Source of the DNA: Rhizobium acidisoli
GTDB taxonomy: Bacteria > Pseudomonadota > Alphaproteobacteria > Rhizobiales > Rhizobiaceae
Length of the DNA stretch: 64,000 nt
Assembly: GCF_002531755.2 (NCBI RefSeq)
Contig: NZ_CP035000.1
Coordinates: 620,001-684,000, forward strand
Reading direction: 5' to 3'
This document shows, one piece after another, positions 8,652 to 18,218 of this stretch (position 1 is the stretch's first letter; every line of letters begins with the position of its first letter). A model generated the notes under the pieces. It ran no database searches and was not told the DNA's origin. It saw only the letters and a program-made list of their open reading frames with translations. A program made the translations under genes and the position numbers.

Positions 8652-9710
8652 ATGACAGGCATCAGCAAAAAGAAGGCGACCATCTACGATCTCTCGGTGC
8701 TATCGGGCGCATCGGCTTCCACCGTGAGCGCCGTGCTGAATGGAAGCTGGCGGAAGCGGCGTATCAAGGAGACGACGGCCGAGCTTATTCAGAAGCTGGC
8801 GAATGAGCACGGCTATACGGCGAACCTGCAAGCCCGTGGCCTGCGTTCGTCCCGCTCCGGCCTCGTCGGCCTTCTGCTGCCTGTGCACGACAATCGCTAT
8901 TTTTCCTCCATGGCGCAGTCCTTCGAGGCCCAGGCCAGGAACCGCGGCCAGTGCCCGCTCGTCGTCAGCGCCTGTCGCGATCCGGAGGAGGAGCGTCAGG
9001 TTGTCGAGACGCTGATTTCCTATTCTATCGATGAACTCTTCATCGCCGGCGCAACCGATCCGGATGGTGTGCATGCGGTGTGCGAAAAGGCCGGGCTGAA
9101 GCACGTCAACATCGATCTGCCGGGCACGCTGGCGCCGTCGATCATCAGCGACAATTACGAAGGCGCGCGCATGCTGACACAGGCGATCATCGAGCGCGCG
9201 CGAGAGGATGGGCCGCTTTCGCCTGACGATGTGTATCTGTTCGGCGGCCGCAACGACCATGCCAGCCACGAACGCATTCGCGGCTTTCGCGACGTAAAGC
9301 GCGCAATGCTGGGCGCAGATCCGGACATCTGCATCCAGCCGACCGGTTATTCCCCCGCCATGACCGCCCGCGCCTTCGAAGTCTTCTACGAAGGTCATGG
9401 AAAGCTGCCGCGCACATTTTTCGTCAATTCCTCGATCAACCTCGAAGGGCTGATGCGCTTCCTCGCGCTTCATCCGCACGAGACCTTCGCCGATATCATC
9501 GTCGGCTGCTACGACTATGATCCCTTCGGCTCCTTCCTACCGTTCCCGGTCTTCATGATCCGGCAGGATGGCGAGGCCATGATCACCAAGGGGTTTGCCA
9601 TCCTCGATGCCAACCGACCTCCGGTACTGACGCATCTTGTGCAACCATCGCTCGTCCCGCCACGCACAGCCCTGACCGGCCCCCTCGATGCGCTGAAGGA
9701 TATCGAGTAA
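8652..9710 (+). CDS. LacI-family transcriptional regulator
   Basis: A 352-residue repressor-type protein. The N-terminal helix-turn-helix reads KKATIYDLSVLSGASASTVS followed by AVLNGSWRKRRI, the standard LacI recognition helix and hinge context, with the hinge around residues 50-60 (LQARGLRSSRSGLVGLLLP). The rest is a periplasmic-binding-protein-like sugar sensor domain. A longer in-frame reading from 8262 crosses the divergent promoter and is rejected; the ATG at 8652 follows GGAAGGGCAGGGC. It is divergent from the sugar importer and very probably controls it through the palindrome at 8560-8577; the inducer is unknown. Confidence 0.9.
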   Translation: MTGISKKKATIYDLSVLSGASASTVSAVLNGSWRKRRIKETTAELIQKLANEHGYTANLQARGLRSSRSGLVGLLLPVHDNRYFSSMAQSFEAQARNRGQCPLVVSACRDPEEERQVVETLISYSIDELFIAGATDPDGVHAVCEKAGLKHVNIDLPGTLAPSIISDNYEGARMLTQAIIERAREDGPLSPDDVYLFGGRNDHASHERIRGFRDVKRAMLGADPDICIQPTGYSPAMTARAFEVFYEGHGKLPRTFFVNSSINLEGLMRFLALHPHETFADIIVGCYDYDPFGSFLPFPVFMIRQDGEAMITKGFAILDANRPPVLTHLVQPSLVPPRTALTGPLDALKDIE

Positions 9711-10005
9711 TGCCATCCCCTTCGGTGGAAGAGCTGATGCCATATCGGTCCTCAACGGAGCTGACAGAGAGCTTGGTCCGGTCCAAGTCCTCCGGCAGTT
9801 GGGAGCGACTGCAGGTGGCCGAATGGAAAACTTGGCGATAGAATCGGTGCCATCTTGATGGAACCGAGTCCGACACGCCGCCGATCTTGAGCAAGCCCAT
9901 GCTTGTCACGGGTATCCAAAGTACCGAAGCACGTTATATTGCGCGTACACCAGACGGACGTTCGAAAGCGTTCAGTTCATCATCGGAGCGCAGGGAGTCC
10001 CCGCA

Positions 10006-11283
10006 GTGGCCATGTTGGAAAAGAAGACCATTGCGGCTTATGGCTCCGATTTTCACGAGATCGACTCCGGCTATGCCTGGTGGCGGCTGGTATTGACGCT
10101 CATTCTCGGCACCGTTGCCTGCGTCGGCAATTGGTCCGTCGTGGTGCTTCTGCCGACATTGCAGGTCGAGTTCGACACGGTGCGCGGCGGTGCCTCGCTG
10201 CCCTATACCTGCACCATGCTCGGCTTTGCCTTCGGCGGGGTATTGATGGGTCGCCTGGCCGATCGGGTGGGCATCGTCGTGCCAGTGCTGGTCGGGGCGC
10301 TCCTGCTTTGCATCGGCTACATCACTGCGGCCCTTACCGGCAATATCTGGCAGTTCGCTGCCTGCTCGCTGATCATCGGCTTTGGATCGGCTGCAGGCTT
10401 CTCGCCGCTGATATCCGACCTCTCTCATTGGTTTAATAAGCACCGGGGGCTTGCGGTCGCGTTTGCGGCTTCGGGCAGTTATCTCTCAGGCGCGGTTTGG
10501 CCCCTGGTCATCGAGCATTTCTTGACGAGCCAGGGTTGGCGGGCCACCCATGTCGGGATCGGCATATTTGTGCCTCTGGTGATGGTGCCCATCGGGCTGC
10601 TGTTGAGGCGGCGTCTACAGACCGTAACCTATGCCAAAGCCGAAGCCCTGACCGAAGCCGCACGCAACCAGCTGGGTCTGAGCGCGAATGCTCTGCAGGC
10701 CGTTCTTGTCGTCGCCGGCTTTGCGTGCTGCATGGCAATGTCGATGCCGCAGGTCCATATCGTCGCCTACTGCGGCGATCTCGGCTATGGCGTGGCCATC
10801 GGCACGCAGATCATCGCCTTGATGCTCGGACTAGGCGTGGTCAGCCGATTGGCTTCCGGCGCGGTCGCGGACCGGATTGGCGCCGGGCCTATGTTGATCC
10901 TCGGTTCTTCGATGCAGGCTGCAGCGTTGCTGCTCTATTTGTTTTTCAACAGCCAGTCGTCGCTCTACGTGATCTCCGGCCTATTCGGGCTGTTCCAGGG
11001 CGGTATCGTTCCGATGTATGCGGTGATCATCCGCAAGTACTTGCCGCCTCGTGAGGCGGGTATCCGGATCAGCCTCGTGTTGATGGCGACAGTCCTTGGC
11101 ATGGCTTGCGGAGGACTGGCTGCTGGGTACATTTTCGACGCCACCGGTTCTTACCGCCTTGCCTTCCTGCATGGCTTTCTTTGGAACTGCGTCAACCTTG
11201 CTCTGGTGACCTGGCTGATCCTATGGCCCTGGCTGCGTCGGCGGCAGAAATTGCCTTTGTCCGAAACCGTAGCGAAAAGCTGA
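10006..11283 (+). CDS. Major facilitator superfamily transporter
   Basis: A 425-residue protein with twelve predicted hydrophobic segments and the MFS loop 2-3 motif GRLADRVGI (about residue 83), repeated in weaker form as SGAVADRIGAGP between TM8 and TM9. It resembles oxalate/formate antiporter or monocarboxylate-type MFS carriers, but the substrate cannot be read. The GTG at 10006 sits 8-9 bases after GGGAG; an ATG two codons later is an alternative. It lies about 295 bases after the LacI gene in the same direction, too far to assume one transcript; I see no gene in that gap. Confidence 0.85.
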   Translation: MAMLEKKTIAAYGSDFHEIDSGYAWWRLVLTLILGTVACVGNWSVVVLLPTLQVEFDTVRGGASLPYTCTMLGFAFGGVLMGRLADRVGIVVPVLVGALLLCIGYITAALTGNIWQFAACSLIIGFGSAAGFSPLISDLSHWFNKHRGLAVAFAASGSYLSGAVWPLVIEHFLTSQGWRATHVGIGIFVPLVMVPIGLLLRRRLQTVTYAKAEALTEAARNQLGLSANALQAVLVVAGFACCMAMSMPQVHIVAYCGDLGYGVAIGTQIIALMLGLGVVSRLASGAVADRIGAGPMLILGSSMQAAALLLYLFFNSQSSLYVISGLFGLFQGGIVPMYAVIIRKYLPPREAGIRISLVLMATVLGMACGGLAAGYIFDATGSYRLAFLHGFLWNCVNLALVTWLILWPWLRRRQKLPLSETVAKS

Positions 11284-11632
11284 AGCAGGGCATCGCCTGA
11301 CTTCTCCCGGCGAACCATTTTTTTCAGGCACGCCGGCGTTTTGTTCGCGAGGCGACGAAACTGCGCGCCCCGACCAGATGGAATCATGATGAGGAGCCGG
11401 GCGACGAAGTGCTCTGGTACCGAGGGCCGGGAAGCCATAACGAGGGGCGTTCAAGTATCTTCTATGAAGGCGTGAGCGGAGCTTGGCGGAAAATCCAGCG
11501 CCGGAAGATTGTCGAATCGCTGAATGATTCTGAATTCGGGCAAACTATTCCCGTCTCGGTGAATGGCATTATCGTCCACTCATGGCGCACAACAGCCGCT
11601 CGCGTCAAACGCAGCTTTTGTCTGCGGATAGC
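11284..11632. other. No convincing gene
   Basis: This gap after the MFS gene has short open frames on both strands with no recognisable domain or ribosome site. A plus-strand frame through 11409-11954 runs over the antisense of the broken YciI-like gene and is not supported. Confidence 0.4.
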
Positions 11633-11974
11633 TCAGGTCAGAAAGGGCATGATATCGATTCCGTCTCCTGGAAAGACGGTAATATGCGGGTGGTGCTGGA
11701 ACAACCGGGCGGCCGCCTCGATGGTCTCCGCCTCGACCAACAACGTAGCCGCAAAAGGGATTCGAGGCTTTCGAGATACCGTCTTTTGGTCACACGGGTC
11801 GTTTTACCCACCATGCCACCGCGGTCGCAAATGGATGCAGCATTTCGGTCTTCCCACGCCGCCCACTGTGGTAGCCCAACGGCATCAATCGCGTCCTGCT
11901 CGGCCTTTGGTCCGGCTGCGAAACGCGGCGAGGTCTTCCGGCTTCATAGTGTAGACGGCTAGAAAACGCGGCAT
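11633..11974 (-). pseudogene. Broken YciI/YCII-like gene with several frameshifts
   Basis: Read on the minus strand from the ATG at 11974, the frame gives MPRFLAVYTMKPEDLAAFRS and then hits a stop. The next frame continues with AEQDAIDAVGLPQWAAWEDR and GGMVGKTTRVT. A further frame reads KDGISKASNPFCGY, and the last reads VEAETIEAAARLF through HPHITVFPGDGIDIMPFLT to a stop at 11633. Joined, these make a ~110-residue protein resembling small YCII-related dimeric alpha/beta barrel proteins. At least three frame changes are needed, which points to a true pseudogene rather than a single sequencing error. Family naming is from memory of the motif pattern. Confidence 0.6.
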
Positions 11975-12157
11975 GGGTTTTCTTCTTCGTGCTGGTGACG
12001 GCCTGGAGTTTACACTCCGCCCTGTCAAAATAAAGCCCTGCAGCCGCCATTCCCCCTCAGCCTCGGTTGGCCGATGTTGTTAGCGATCCCTCACGCGCTT
12101 TGTTGACTCGGGCTTTCACTCGGTCGAAAAGAGACTTGGCTTTAAAGGAGACGACTG

Positions 12158-12589
12158 ATGGCTGACGAGAATAATACAGGCTCCGTTGCAGGCGCTGCGC
12201 AGACAGATACTCCGGCAAAAACCGGGACCAGGAAGCAGCGTGCGCCGCGGCGTCAAAAGGCAACTGCCGAACTGGCTGCCGCCGGATCGCAGTCGGTCAC
12301 CGAGCAGCCGCCGGCCGCAAGCGCCGCGATGGCTGACGGACGAGGCAGGAGAGGAAAGCGCAAGACCACCGAGACGAAAGCCGCGGACGGCAGGAGCACG
12401 CGCAAGGGCGCTCCGAGGAAAACGAAGGCGAAGCCTGTCGAGCAGGCGACAACGACATCCGCGCCGGCACTCGATGAGCTGGAAGATCTGATTCAACTCG
12501 AAGAAGAGAACAAGCGACTTCGCAAAACGCTTGCCGAAAAACTGCGCCAAGAAAATTCCGAACTGCGCAGACGGCTCGGGCTCGGCTGA
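12158..12589 (+). CDS. syrB: SyrB-family regulator-like protein (locus A, type 1)
   Basis: A 143-residue, lysine- and alanine-rich basic protein starting MADENNTGSVAG and ending in a leucine-zipper-like coiled coil, LEDLIQLEEENKRLRKTLAE, then LRQENSELRRRLGLG. This is the layout of SyrB, described in Sinorhizobium as acting on syrM, a regulator linked to nodulation and exopolysaccharide genes. The middle (about 20-100) is low-complexity and probably disordered, with a possible DNA-binding role. A strong AAAGGAG precedes the ATG. First of three related genes in a row (12158-13969), matched by a second set at 30375-31703. Family confident; target unknown. Confidence 0.75.
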   Translation: MADENNTGSVAGAAQTDTPAKTGTRKQRAPRRQKATAELAAAGSQSVTEQPPAASAAMADGRGRRGKRKTTETKAADGRSTRKGAPRKTKAKPVEQATTTSAPALDELEDLIQLEEENKRLRKTLAEKLRQENSELRRRLGLG

Positions 12590-12747
12590 TCGGCAAGCGC
12601 AGCGGGACCGGTTACAATAACCATCTGGTGCGGCGTTTTTCAGCAGGCGATATAGCCGGGCGCGCTTTGTCGTGCCCTGCCGAATGGCGAGTGAGGATAT
12701 AGTAGCGGCAGCAGGATTGCGGTCCGGGTTGCCCGAGGTTGAACACT

Positions 12748-13356
12748 ATGAAAACACCCTGGAGATTTCTTGTCGATCTGACGTCCCGGCGGCGGCCGGC
12801 GAAAGCACAAGACAGCGCGATCGGTCATGATACCGATCCCGAGGCTGTCGAACGCGAGGACGATCCGACGCCGGCGCGTCCGTCCCTTTCAGGGAAACCG
12901 TCCGTAAAAGCGGATGACGATAAGGGCACTCCGCCCGATCAGCTGCCGGCGGCTTCGAGTGCGGTCGAAAGCGATCCTGATGCCGCGCGGGCTTTAGAGT
13001 CGTCTGTCGATATCGAAGAGCCTCGGACCGCTGCACCCGATGATAAAGCCGATCATCCGCGCGCCGAAGCGGACCTGTCGGCGCCAAAAACTAACGTCAC
13101 CGGAAAGCAGCAAAACAGGCCGGCCGTCAAACGCCATACACGCGCGAAGAAAGCCGAGGCCGGCGTGGCTGTGCAAAGCGCTGTCGCCGCACCTGAAGAT
13201 CCGCGTTCACAACCCTCGCCCTCACGCGAGCCCTTCTTCGATGACGTGGCAAGCCTTGACGAAGACATCAAAAAGCTGAGAAGCCAATTGGCGCAAAAGC
13301 TCGACCTGCAGAACGCTCAGCTCAGGAAGATGCTCGAGCGATTTGGAGTGTCGTGA
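12748..13356 (+). CDS. SyrB-family-like protein (locus A, type 2, PWRFL N-terminus)
   Basis: A 202-residue acidic/basic low-complexity protein. The N-terminus MKTPWRFLVDLTSRRRP matches that of the gene at 31149 (MASPWKFLARLVSPGR). The C-terminus, LDEDIKKLRSQLAQKL then LQNAQLRKMLERFGVS, is a short coiled coil almost identical to those of 13388-13969 and 31149-31703. The ATG at 12748 follows GAGG by about 9 bases; a TTG three codons earlier is possible. I infer membership of the same regulator-like family as SyrB from the shared C-terminal zipper. No enzymatic motif is visible. Confidence 0.65.
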   Translation: MKTPWRFLVDLTSRRRPAKAQDSAIGHDTDPEAVEREDDPTPARPSLSGKPSVKADDDKGTPPDQLPAASSAVESDPDAARALESSVDIEEPRTAAPDDKADHPRAEADLSAPKTNVTGKQQNRPAVKRHTRAKKAEAGVAVQSAVAAPEDPRSQPSPSREPFFDDVASLDEDIKKLRSQLAQKLDLQNAQLRKMLERFGVS

Positions 13357-13387
13357 GATTGGCTCGCGATTGGAAGACTGGATACAG

Positions 13388-13969
13388 ATGAAAACGCCGC
13401 AACGAAATTTCATTGTCGAACTCAAGTCGAAGCGCCGACGGTCGACGATGCCCCCGGTTTCGATTTGGGGAAACACCGATCTCAAGGCTTTTGCGCGTCA
13501 GGCCGAGACTGATGCGCCGCATCTGTTCGAAGCCAAAACGGGATTGGGAACGTTGAGCCAGGGCGACGAGGTGCAGTCGGATCGAATGCCGCAACGGCAA
13601 ATCGATGACCACTGCGAAGGCGGCAGCCAAAACCAAGGCGGTGTTTCGTTGAACGAATCGGGGCAATCGGTTTCATCGCAAAACGATCGCGGCCGCGCAA
13701 ACTCTATGCCACGATCGAAGAAGCCCCGCGCCGAACGGCGCCGTCCGGACGCGACGACAGCCACGGACGACACGGGTCCGGAAGCTTATCTCGATAGCAC
13801 GACAAAAGCAGGCGATGAGCGATCCGCAACCGCTGAAGTCGAGACAGCGATCGATGAGTTGGTTGCACTTGACGCGGAAAATCGGCACCTCAAGGCATTG
13901 CTGTCTAAACAACTTCATCAACAGAACATCCGGCTTCGAAAGATGCTTGAGCGATTTGGCGTCTCCTGA
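13388..13969 (+). CDS. SyrB-family-like protein (locus A, type 3, SIWGN N-terminus)
   Basis: A 193-residue protein with N-terminus MKTPQRNFIVELKSKRRR then VSIWGNTDLKAFARQ, a block also seen in the truncated remnant at 30375-30616 (VEYKSGRR, SIWGNVNLKSVAR). The middle is low-complexity. The C-terminus has LDAENRHLKALLSKQL then QNIRLRKMLERFGVS, ending with the same LRKMLERFGVS as the preceding gene. The start at 13388 lies 31 bases after the previous stop and follows GGAAGA; a longer in-frame start at 13343 would overlap that gene. Function unknown; probably a paralogous regulator. Confidence 0.65.
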   Translation: MKTPQRNFIVELKSKRRRSTMPPVSIWGNTDLKAFARQAETDAPHLFEAKTGLGTLSQGDEVQSDRMPQRQIDDHCEGGSQNQGGVSLNESGQSVSSQNDRGRANSMPRSKKPRAERRRPDATTATDDTGPEAYLDSTTKAGDERSATAEVETAIDELVALDAENRHLKALLSKQLHQQNIRLRKMLERFGVS

Positions 13970-14149
13970 GGCGCCAGGTCCCGTAAGTTATTTTTAGTGC
14001 ATACGGTTTGATCGCCTCAAAAGCCGTATTTCCCCGCTCGTGCTAACGATGCGATCGACGTCTTACTCGGCAGCATCAAGCTTTGCCAGCGCCGCTTTAC
14101 GGCGTTCGATCACTGCCGGATCGTTGATAAAATCGTGGCCCTTTCTGCG
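13970..14149. other. Intergenic, nothing recognised
   Basis: After the third SyrB-like gene there is no convincing reading frame. A minus-strand frame ending at 14063 with the tail DPAVIERRKAALAKLDAAE looks protein-like at its end, but its upstream part is antisense to the DUF4010-like remnant and shows no domain. Confidence 0.35.
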
Positions 14150-14430
14150 AGCGAAGTCCTGGTCGCATACCTGGGAAACTCTGCGGTCCTGTTGGCCTCG
14201 ACCATCACCTGCAGCTTCGACGTCGACGTCGCACTGTTGACGGCGCTGCGTCGGACCACCTCCAGGCGTCGGACATCGTCGTCCACGCGGTCCTGGGCGC
14301 CATTGCTGCAAACGCAATTGGACGCGTGATGCTGGCAGCAAGCGTCGGTCCTGTGCGGTTCACCATGCTTTACGCCGCCACCACGACAACGGCGATCGCT
14401 TTCGGCTCATTTTTTTCTGGATTTCACAAT
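14150..14430 (+). pseudogene. Remnant of an MgtC/DUF4010-type membrane protein
   Basis: Two frames together give a membrane-protein tail. The first (about 14159-14249) reads YLGNSAVLLAS then FDVDVALLTALR. The second (14272-14427) reads DIVVHAVLGAIAANAIGRVM, then LAASVGPVRF and TTTTAIAFGSFFSGF. The DVDxALLTAL, AANAIGR and GPVRF pattern is what I associate with the C-terminal DUF4010 part of MgtC/SapB-family proteins. No start and no intact frame remain. The assignment rests on short motifs. Confidence 0.45.
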
Positions 14431-14719
14431 GATCATTCGCGCGAACGCGGCGATGCTTTCTACCAGTTTCGGCATCGTCGGGGTGGTTGCATTCTGGAGG
14501 CAGCCGGCCAGTGGCTACCTCAAAACTGTCTTTGACTATTCGTCAACATGCGGTCGGCGAATGTGGGGCAGGGTCTCCGGCTAGAGCGCGTCGGCAAAGG
14601 CAGTTATATCCGCCGACTGACTCTTCATGCAGTAGGGGCGGGGTCTCGCCGCAGAACTATCCTTCAGGTTCTAAGTGATGAACATGGAGCGCCTTCCCGC
14701 CTTAACTGAAAAGACGGAC

Positions 14720-16509
14720 TTAGAACTCCTCCCAGCTGCCGCCGGCAACTGCCGCATTACCATGGAAGGCAGCGCTCACCTTCGCAGCCATCGCCCGCGG
14801 TGCCGGTGCGACCGGCCTGGAAGCTGCTGTTTCGACGGCGGGACGCGATTGCCGCGCTCCCGCGCTACCGATGTTGAACTGCCCCAGCAGTTGGAATAGC
14901 GCATCAGCCTCCTTGGCGAGACTGTGGGCGGCAGCCGTTGATTCCTCGACCATGGCTGCATTCTGCTGGGTTCCCTGGTCCATGGTGTTGACGGCCGTAT
15001 TGATTTCCTTCAATCCCGTCGCCTGCTCCTTCGAGCTTTCGACGATGGCAAGAACATTGCCGTTGACCTGCTGAACTTGGGCGACGATTTCTTCCAGGGC
15101 CTTACCGGTTTGGCCCACCAGAGTGACGCCGCTCTTCACGTGCTCGTTGGAGGCGCTGATCAGCTCCTTAATCTCCTTAGCCGCTTTGGCCGATCTCTGA
15201 GCCAGCTCGCGCACCTCTTGTGCGACCACCGCAAAACCCTTGCCGGCATCGCCCGCGCGCGCCGCCTCGACGCCCGCATTAAGCGCCAGGAGATTGGTCT
15301 GGAAGGCGATTTCGTCGATGACGCCGATGATATTGCTTATCTCCGCGGACGATGTTTCGATCTTGCCCATCGCATCGACGGCGCTGCGGACCACCGCGCC
15401 CGAACGCTCGGCGTTTCGCGCGTCCTTCGAACCAGCTGGCCGGCTTCCTGGGCGCGGTTGCTTGAATCGGAGACCGTTGTGGTGATCTCTTCAAGGGCGG
15501 CTGCGGTTTCCTCGACGGAGGCCGCCTGCTGCTCGGTGCGCTTCGACAAATCGTCCGAGGCTGAACGAACCTGCTGGGCTCCGGCAGCGATGCCCGTCGC
15601 ATTTTGAGCAACGACCTGCATCGCACCACGCAGCTTGCCCACCGCCGCATTGAAGTCGAGCCGGAGTTTTTCCAGCGTTGGAATGAAGGGGGTTGCGACG
15701 TCCTGAGTCAGATCCCCGCCGGACAGGGCCGTGAGAGAGGCCGCCAGCTGATCGACATTGCTCACGCGAGCTGTCACATCGGTCGCGAACTTGACCACCT
15801 TGAACACCTGGCCGTTCATATCGAAGATCGGATTGTAAGAGGCCTGGATATAGACCTTCTTTCCGCCCTTACCGATGCGAAGGAACTCGTCGGCCACGAA
15901 TTCACCAGCGGACAGGCGAGCCCAAAACCGTCGGTAATCGTCACTGTTTACGTAGGCGCTTTCGCAGAACATGGAATGGTGGCGCCCCTGGATCTCGGCA
16001 AGCTTATAACCGAGCGCCGACAGGAAATTCTCGTTCGCCGTCAGAATATCGCCCTTCGGTGTGAATTCGATAATCGCCTGGGCGCGCGACAGTGCGCTTA
16101 TTTTGCCGGCATCCTCAGCGATCTGCAGCTTCTGCTTGGTGATATCAGTCGCGAATTTCACAACCTTGTAGGGTTTCCCGCCGCTGAAGATCGGATTGTA
16201 CGAAGCCTCGATCCAAATTTCCTTGCCGCCCTTGCCGATGCGTTTGTACTGGCGCTGATCGAACTCGCCTCGTTCGAGCTTCGCCCAGAACTCGCGATAA
16301 TCGGCTGACGAGGCCTCTGCCGGCTCGACGAACATCCGGTGGTGCTGACCGACAATCTCGGATAGCTGGTACCCGAGCGCGGCGCAGAAATTCGCGTTGG
16401 CAGTCAGAATTCTCCCGGTTAGGTCGAATTCGATGATCGCCTGGGACCTGTTCATCGCGGCGAGTATGGCTTTGGCATCTGAACCTAAGCCTAATATTAT
16501 TGACTTCAC
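14720..16509 (-). pseudogene. Frameshifted PAS-PAS methyl-accepting chemotaxis protein
   Basis: A cytosolic-type chemoreceptor of ~595 residues split by one frame change. From the GTG at 16509 (after GGGAG) it has two PAS domains (about residues 20-125 and 145-250), each with the IGKGGKxxxIxASYNPIF signature. A linker and the first half of the signalling domain follow ([20 protein letters not shown]). Near 15418-15424 one base is missing, and the frame continues elsewhere as [22 protein letters not shown]. The remainder includes the receptor hairpin tip [20 protein letters not shown] and the C-terminal end GSWEEF. No transmembrane segment is visible. The IS407-type element inserted 86 bases upstream probably also separates the gene from its promoter. 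Either an assembly error or a disabled receptor. Confidence 0.85.
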
Positions 16510-16657
16510 GCTGTTCTCCCACACAGGACCAACAAAGAGCGAATGCCGCTACCGTGGGCACCTGAGGATAAAATCTATGAAAATCTTTAAGCACTGACCT
16601 GCCACTGAGAATTTCCTCCAGAATGGATTAGAGTCCGGCCCATCAAAGGACGGACGA

Positions 16658-16924
16658 ATGAAGAAGCAGAGATTTACCGAAGAGCAGATTATTGCGGTGC
16701 TGAAGGAGCAGGAGGCTGGTGCGAAGGCAGCCGAACTCTGCCGCAAGCACGGGATTTCAGAAGCGACGTTTTACAACTGGAAAGCCAAATACGGCGGTAT
16801 GGAAGTCTCCGAGGCGAAACGGCTAAAGGCGCTTGAAGACGAGAACGCGAGACTGAAGAAGCTGCTGGCCGAGCAGTTGCTGGATGCGGCCGCGCTCCGC
16901 GAGCTTCTTGCAAAAAAATGGTAG
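16658..16924 (+). CDS. IS407-type transposase OrfA
   Basis: An 88-residue HTH_Tnp_1 protein ([40 protein letters not shown]) with a C-terminal leucine-zipper-like stretch, the DNA-binding part of the transposase. Its end overlaps OrfB at an AAAAAAA run, where ribosomal slippage probably yields the OrfAB fusion transposase. Confidence 0.9.
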   Translation: MKKQRFTEEQIIAVLKEQEAGAKAAELCRKHGISEATFYNWKAKYGGMEVSEAKRLKALEDENARLKKLLAEQLLDAAALRELLAKKW

Positions 16925-17847
16925 GGCCTGCCGCCAAGCGCGAAGCCGTCACGCATCTGAAGGCCGTGATGGGTCTTTCGGAGCGGCGGGCCTGCCAGAT
17001 CATATCCGCCGACCGCAAGACGATCCGCTACCAGGCGAACCGACCGCCGGAGACGGAGTTGCGAGCAAAGCTGCGTGACCTTGCCAACGAGCGTCGGCGT
17101 TTCGGCTACCGGCGGCTGTTCGTGCTGCTTCGGCGGGAGGGAGAGCTGTCCGGGGTAAACCGCATCTACCGGCTCTATCGCGAGGAGGGTCTTTCCGTTC
17201 GCAAGCGTAAAGCCAGACGCGGTGCTGTCGGCACGCGTGCACCGATCCTGGTCGAAGCGAAGGCCAATGCCCGCTGGTCGCTGGACTTCGTGCACGACCA
17301 GTTTGCCTGCGGCAGACGATTCCGCGTGCTCAACATTGTCGATGACGTGACGCGCGAATGCCTGGCAGCAATCCCGGACACCTCGATCTCCGGCCGCCGC
17401 GTCGCACGGGAGCTGACGACGCTGATCGAACGACGTGGCAAGCCCGGAATGATCGTCTCCGACAACGGCACCGAACTCACCTCGAATGCTATCCTTGCTT
17501 GGTCGAAGGATCACAAGGTCGACTGGCACTACATCGCGCCGGGGAAGCCGATGCAGAACGGCTATGTCGAGAGCTTCAACGGCCGGATGCGCGACGAACT
17601 GCTCAACGAAAGCCTGTTCTTCGGTCTCGATCATGCCCGAAGCGCCATTGCCGAATGGGCGGACGACTACAATAATTTCCGGCCGCACTCATCGCTCGGA
17701 TATCAGACCCCGGCAGACTATGCCGGGACCATCGCCGCAACCGGCTCCAACGCTGCGCAAGATGAAAGCTTCGCGTTTCCGCCGGTTGCTCACACCGCGC
17801 CACTTGGCGTATTCAAAACCGCCGAGGCTCTAATCGCAGTCGGATGA
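16918..17847 (+). CDS. IS407-type transposase OrfB (DDE integrase)
   Basis: A 309-residue catalytic subunit with the rve integrase core. The DDE triad is visible as [19 protein letters not shown] and the Glu in [13 protein letters not shown]. The N-terminal HTH_21 segment ([14 protein letters not shown]) is present. No interruption is seen, so the element may still be active. Probably translated both from the ATG at 16918 and by frameshift from OrfA. Confidence 0.9.
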   Translation: MVGPAAKREAVTHLKAVMGLSERRACQIISADRKTIRYQANRPPETELRAKLRDLANERRRFGYRRLFVLLRREGELSGVNRIYRLYREEGLSVRKRKARRGAVGTRAPILVEAKANARWSLDFVHDQFACGRRFRVLNIVDDVTRECLAAIPDTSISGRRVARELTTLIERRGKPGMIVSDNGTELTSNAILAWSKDHKVDWHYIAPGKPMQNGYVESFNGRMRDELLNESLFFGLDHARSAIAEWADDYNNFRPHSSLGYQTPADYAGTIAATGSNAAQDESFAFPPVAHTAPLGVFKTAEALIAVG

Positions 17848-17865
17848 AAATTCAGTGGCAGGTCA

Positions 17866-18218
17866 GCACCGATTAACCGGATCGGGACTCAGATCGCTTA
17901 TGGTGCAATTCGACCGCCTCTTTACGAAATTTGAAGTGAATCAAATAGGTAGCAGAGCGCGCCTAAAATGCACGCGCTGCGTGAGGACCCGGTTTATGCC
18001 GGTGTATGGCCTTTTTTCGGCATTCTGGCGGCGCGAATTTGAACAAAGTGTTTAGCAGTTGTTAAGCATTGTGTTGGCTTGGTGATGCAGAAGCTCTGGA
18101 GTCATCCGCAAGAAAGCATGTCATGTTATAGCCCGCAGGGAGGCAGGCTCCACGCGTGTGAGGCATAGGGCATCAACCGGCGCCTTAGCCCCGGAGCGTG
18201 AGATGATCGGGGGAAGAG
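17866..18218. other. Intergenic region upstream of LuxR-type gene
   Basis: This 353-bp gap holds no gene I can support. It begins with the IS target duplication and must contain the promoter of the LuxR-type gene; I see no clear lux-box-like palindrome. Confidence 0.4.

Larger units (their letters stand above)
16595..17865 (+). mobile_element. IS3-family (IS407-type) insertion sequence, intact
   Basis: A 1271-bp element bounded by imperfect inverted repeats beginning TGACCTGCCACTGA on both sides and flanked by a perfect 4-bp target duplication GCAC (16591-16594 and 17866-17869), the duplication size typical of the IS407 group. It carries two overlapping transposase frames with an A7 slippery run at 16912-16918. 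It sits just upstream of the frameshifted chemoreceptor. Confidence 0.92.

Noticed and set aside
15418..15424. Programmed frameshift in the chemoreceptor
   Set aside because: No slippery heptamer or downstream structure is evident; a base loss or sequencing error is simpler.
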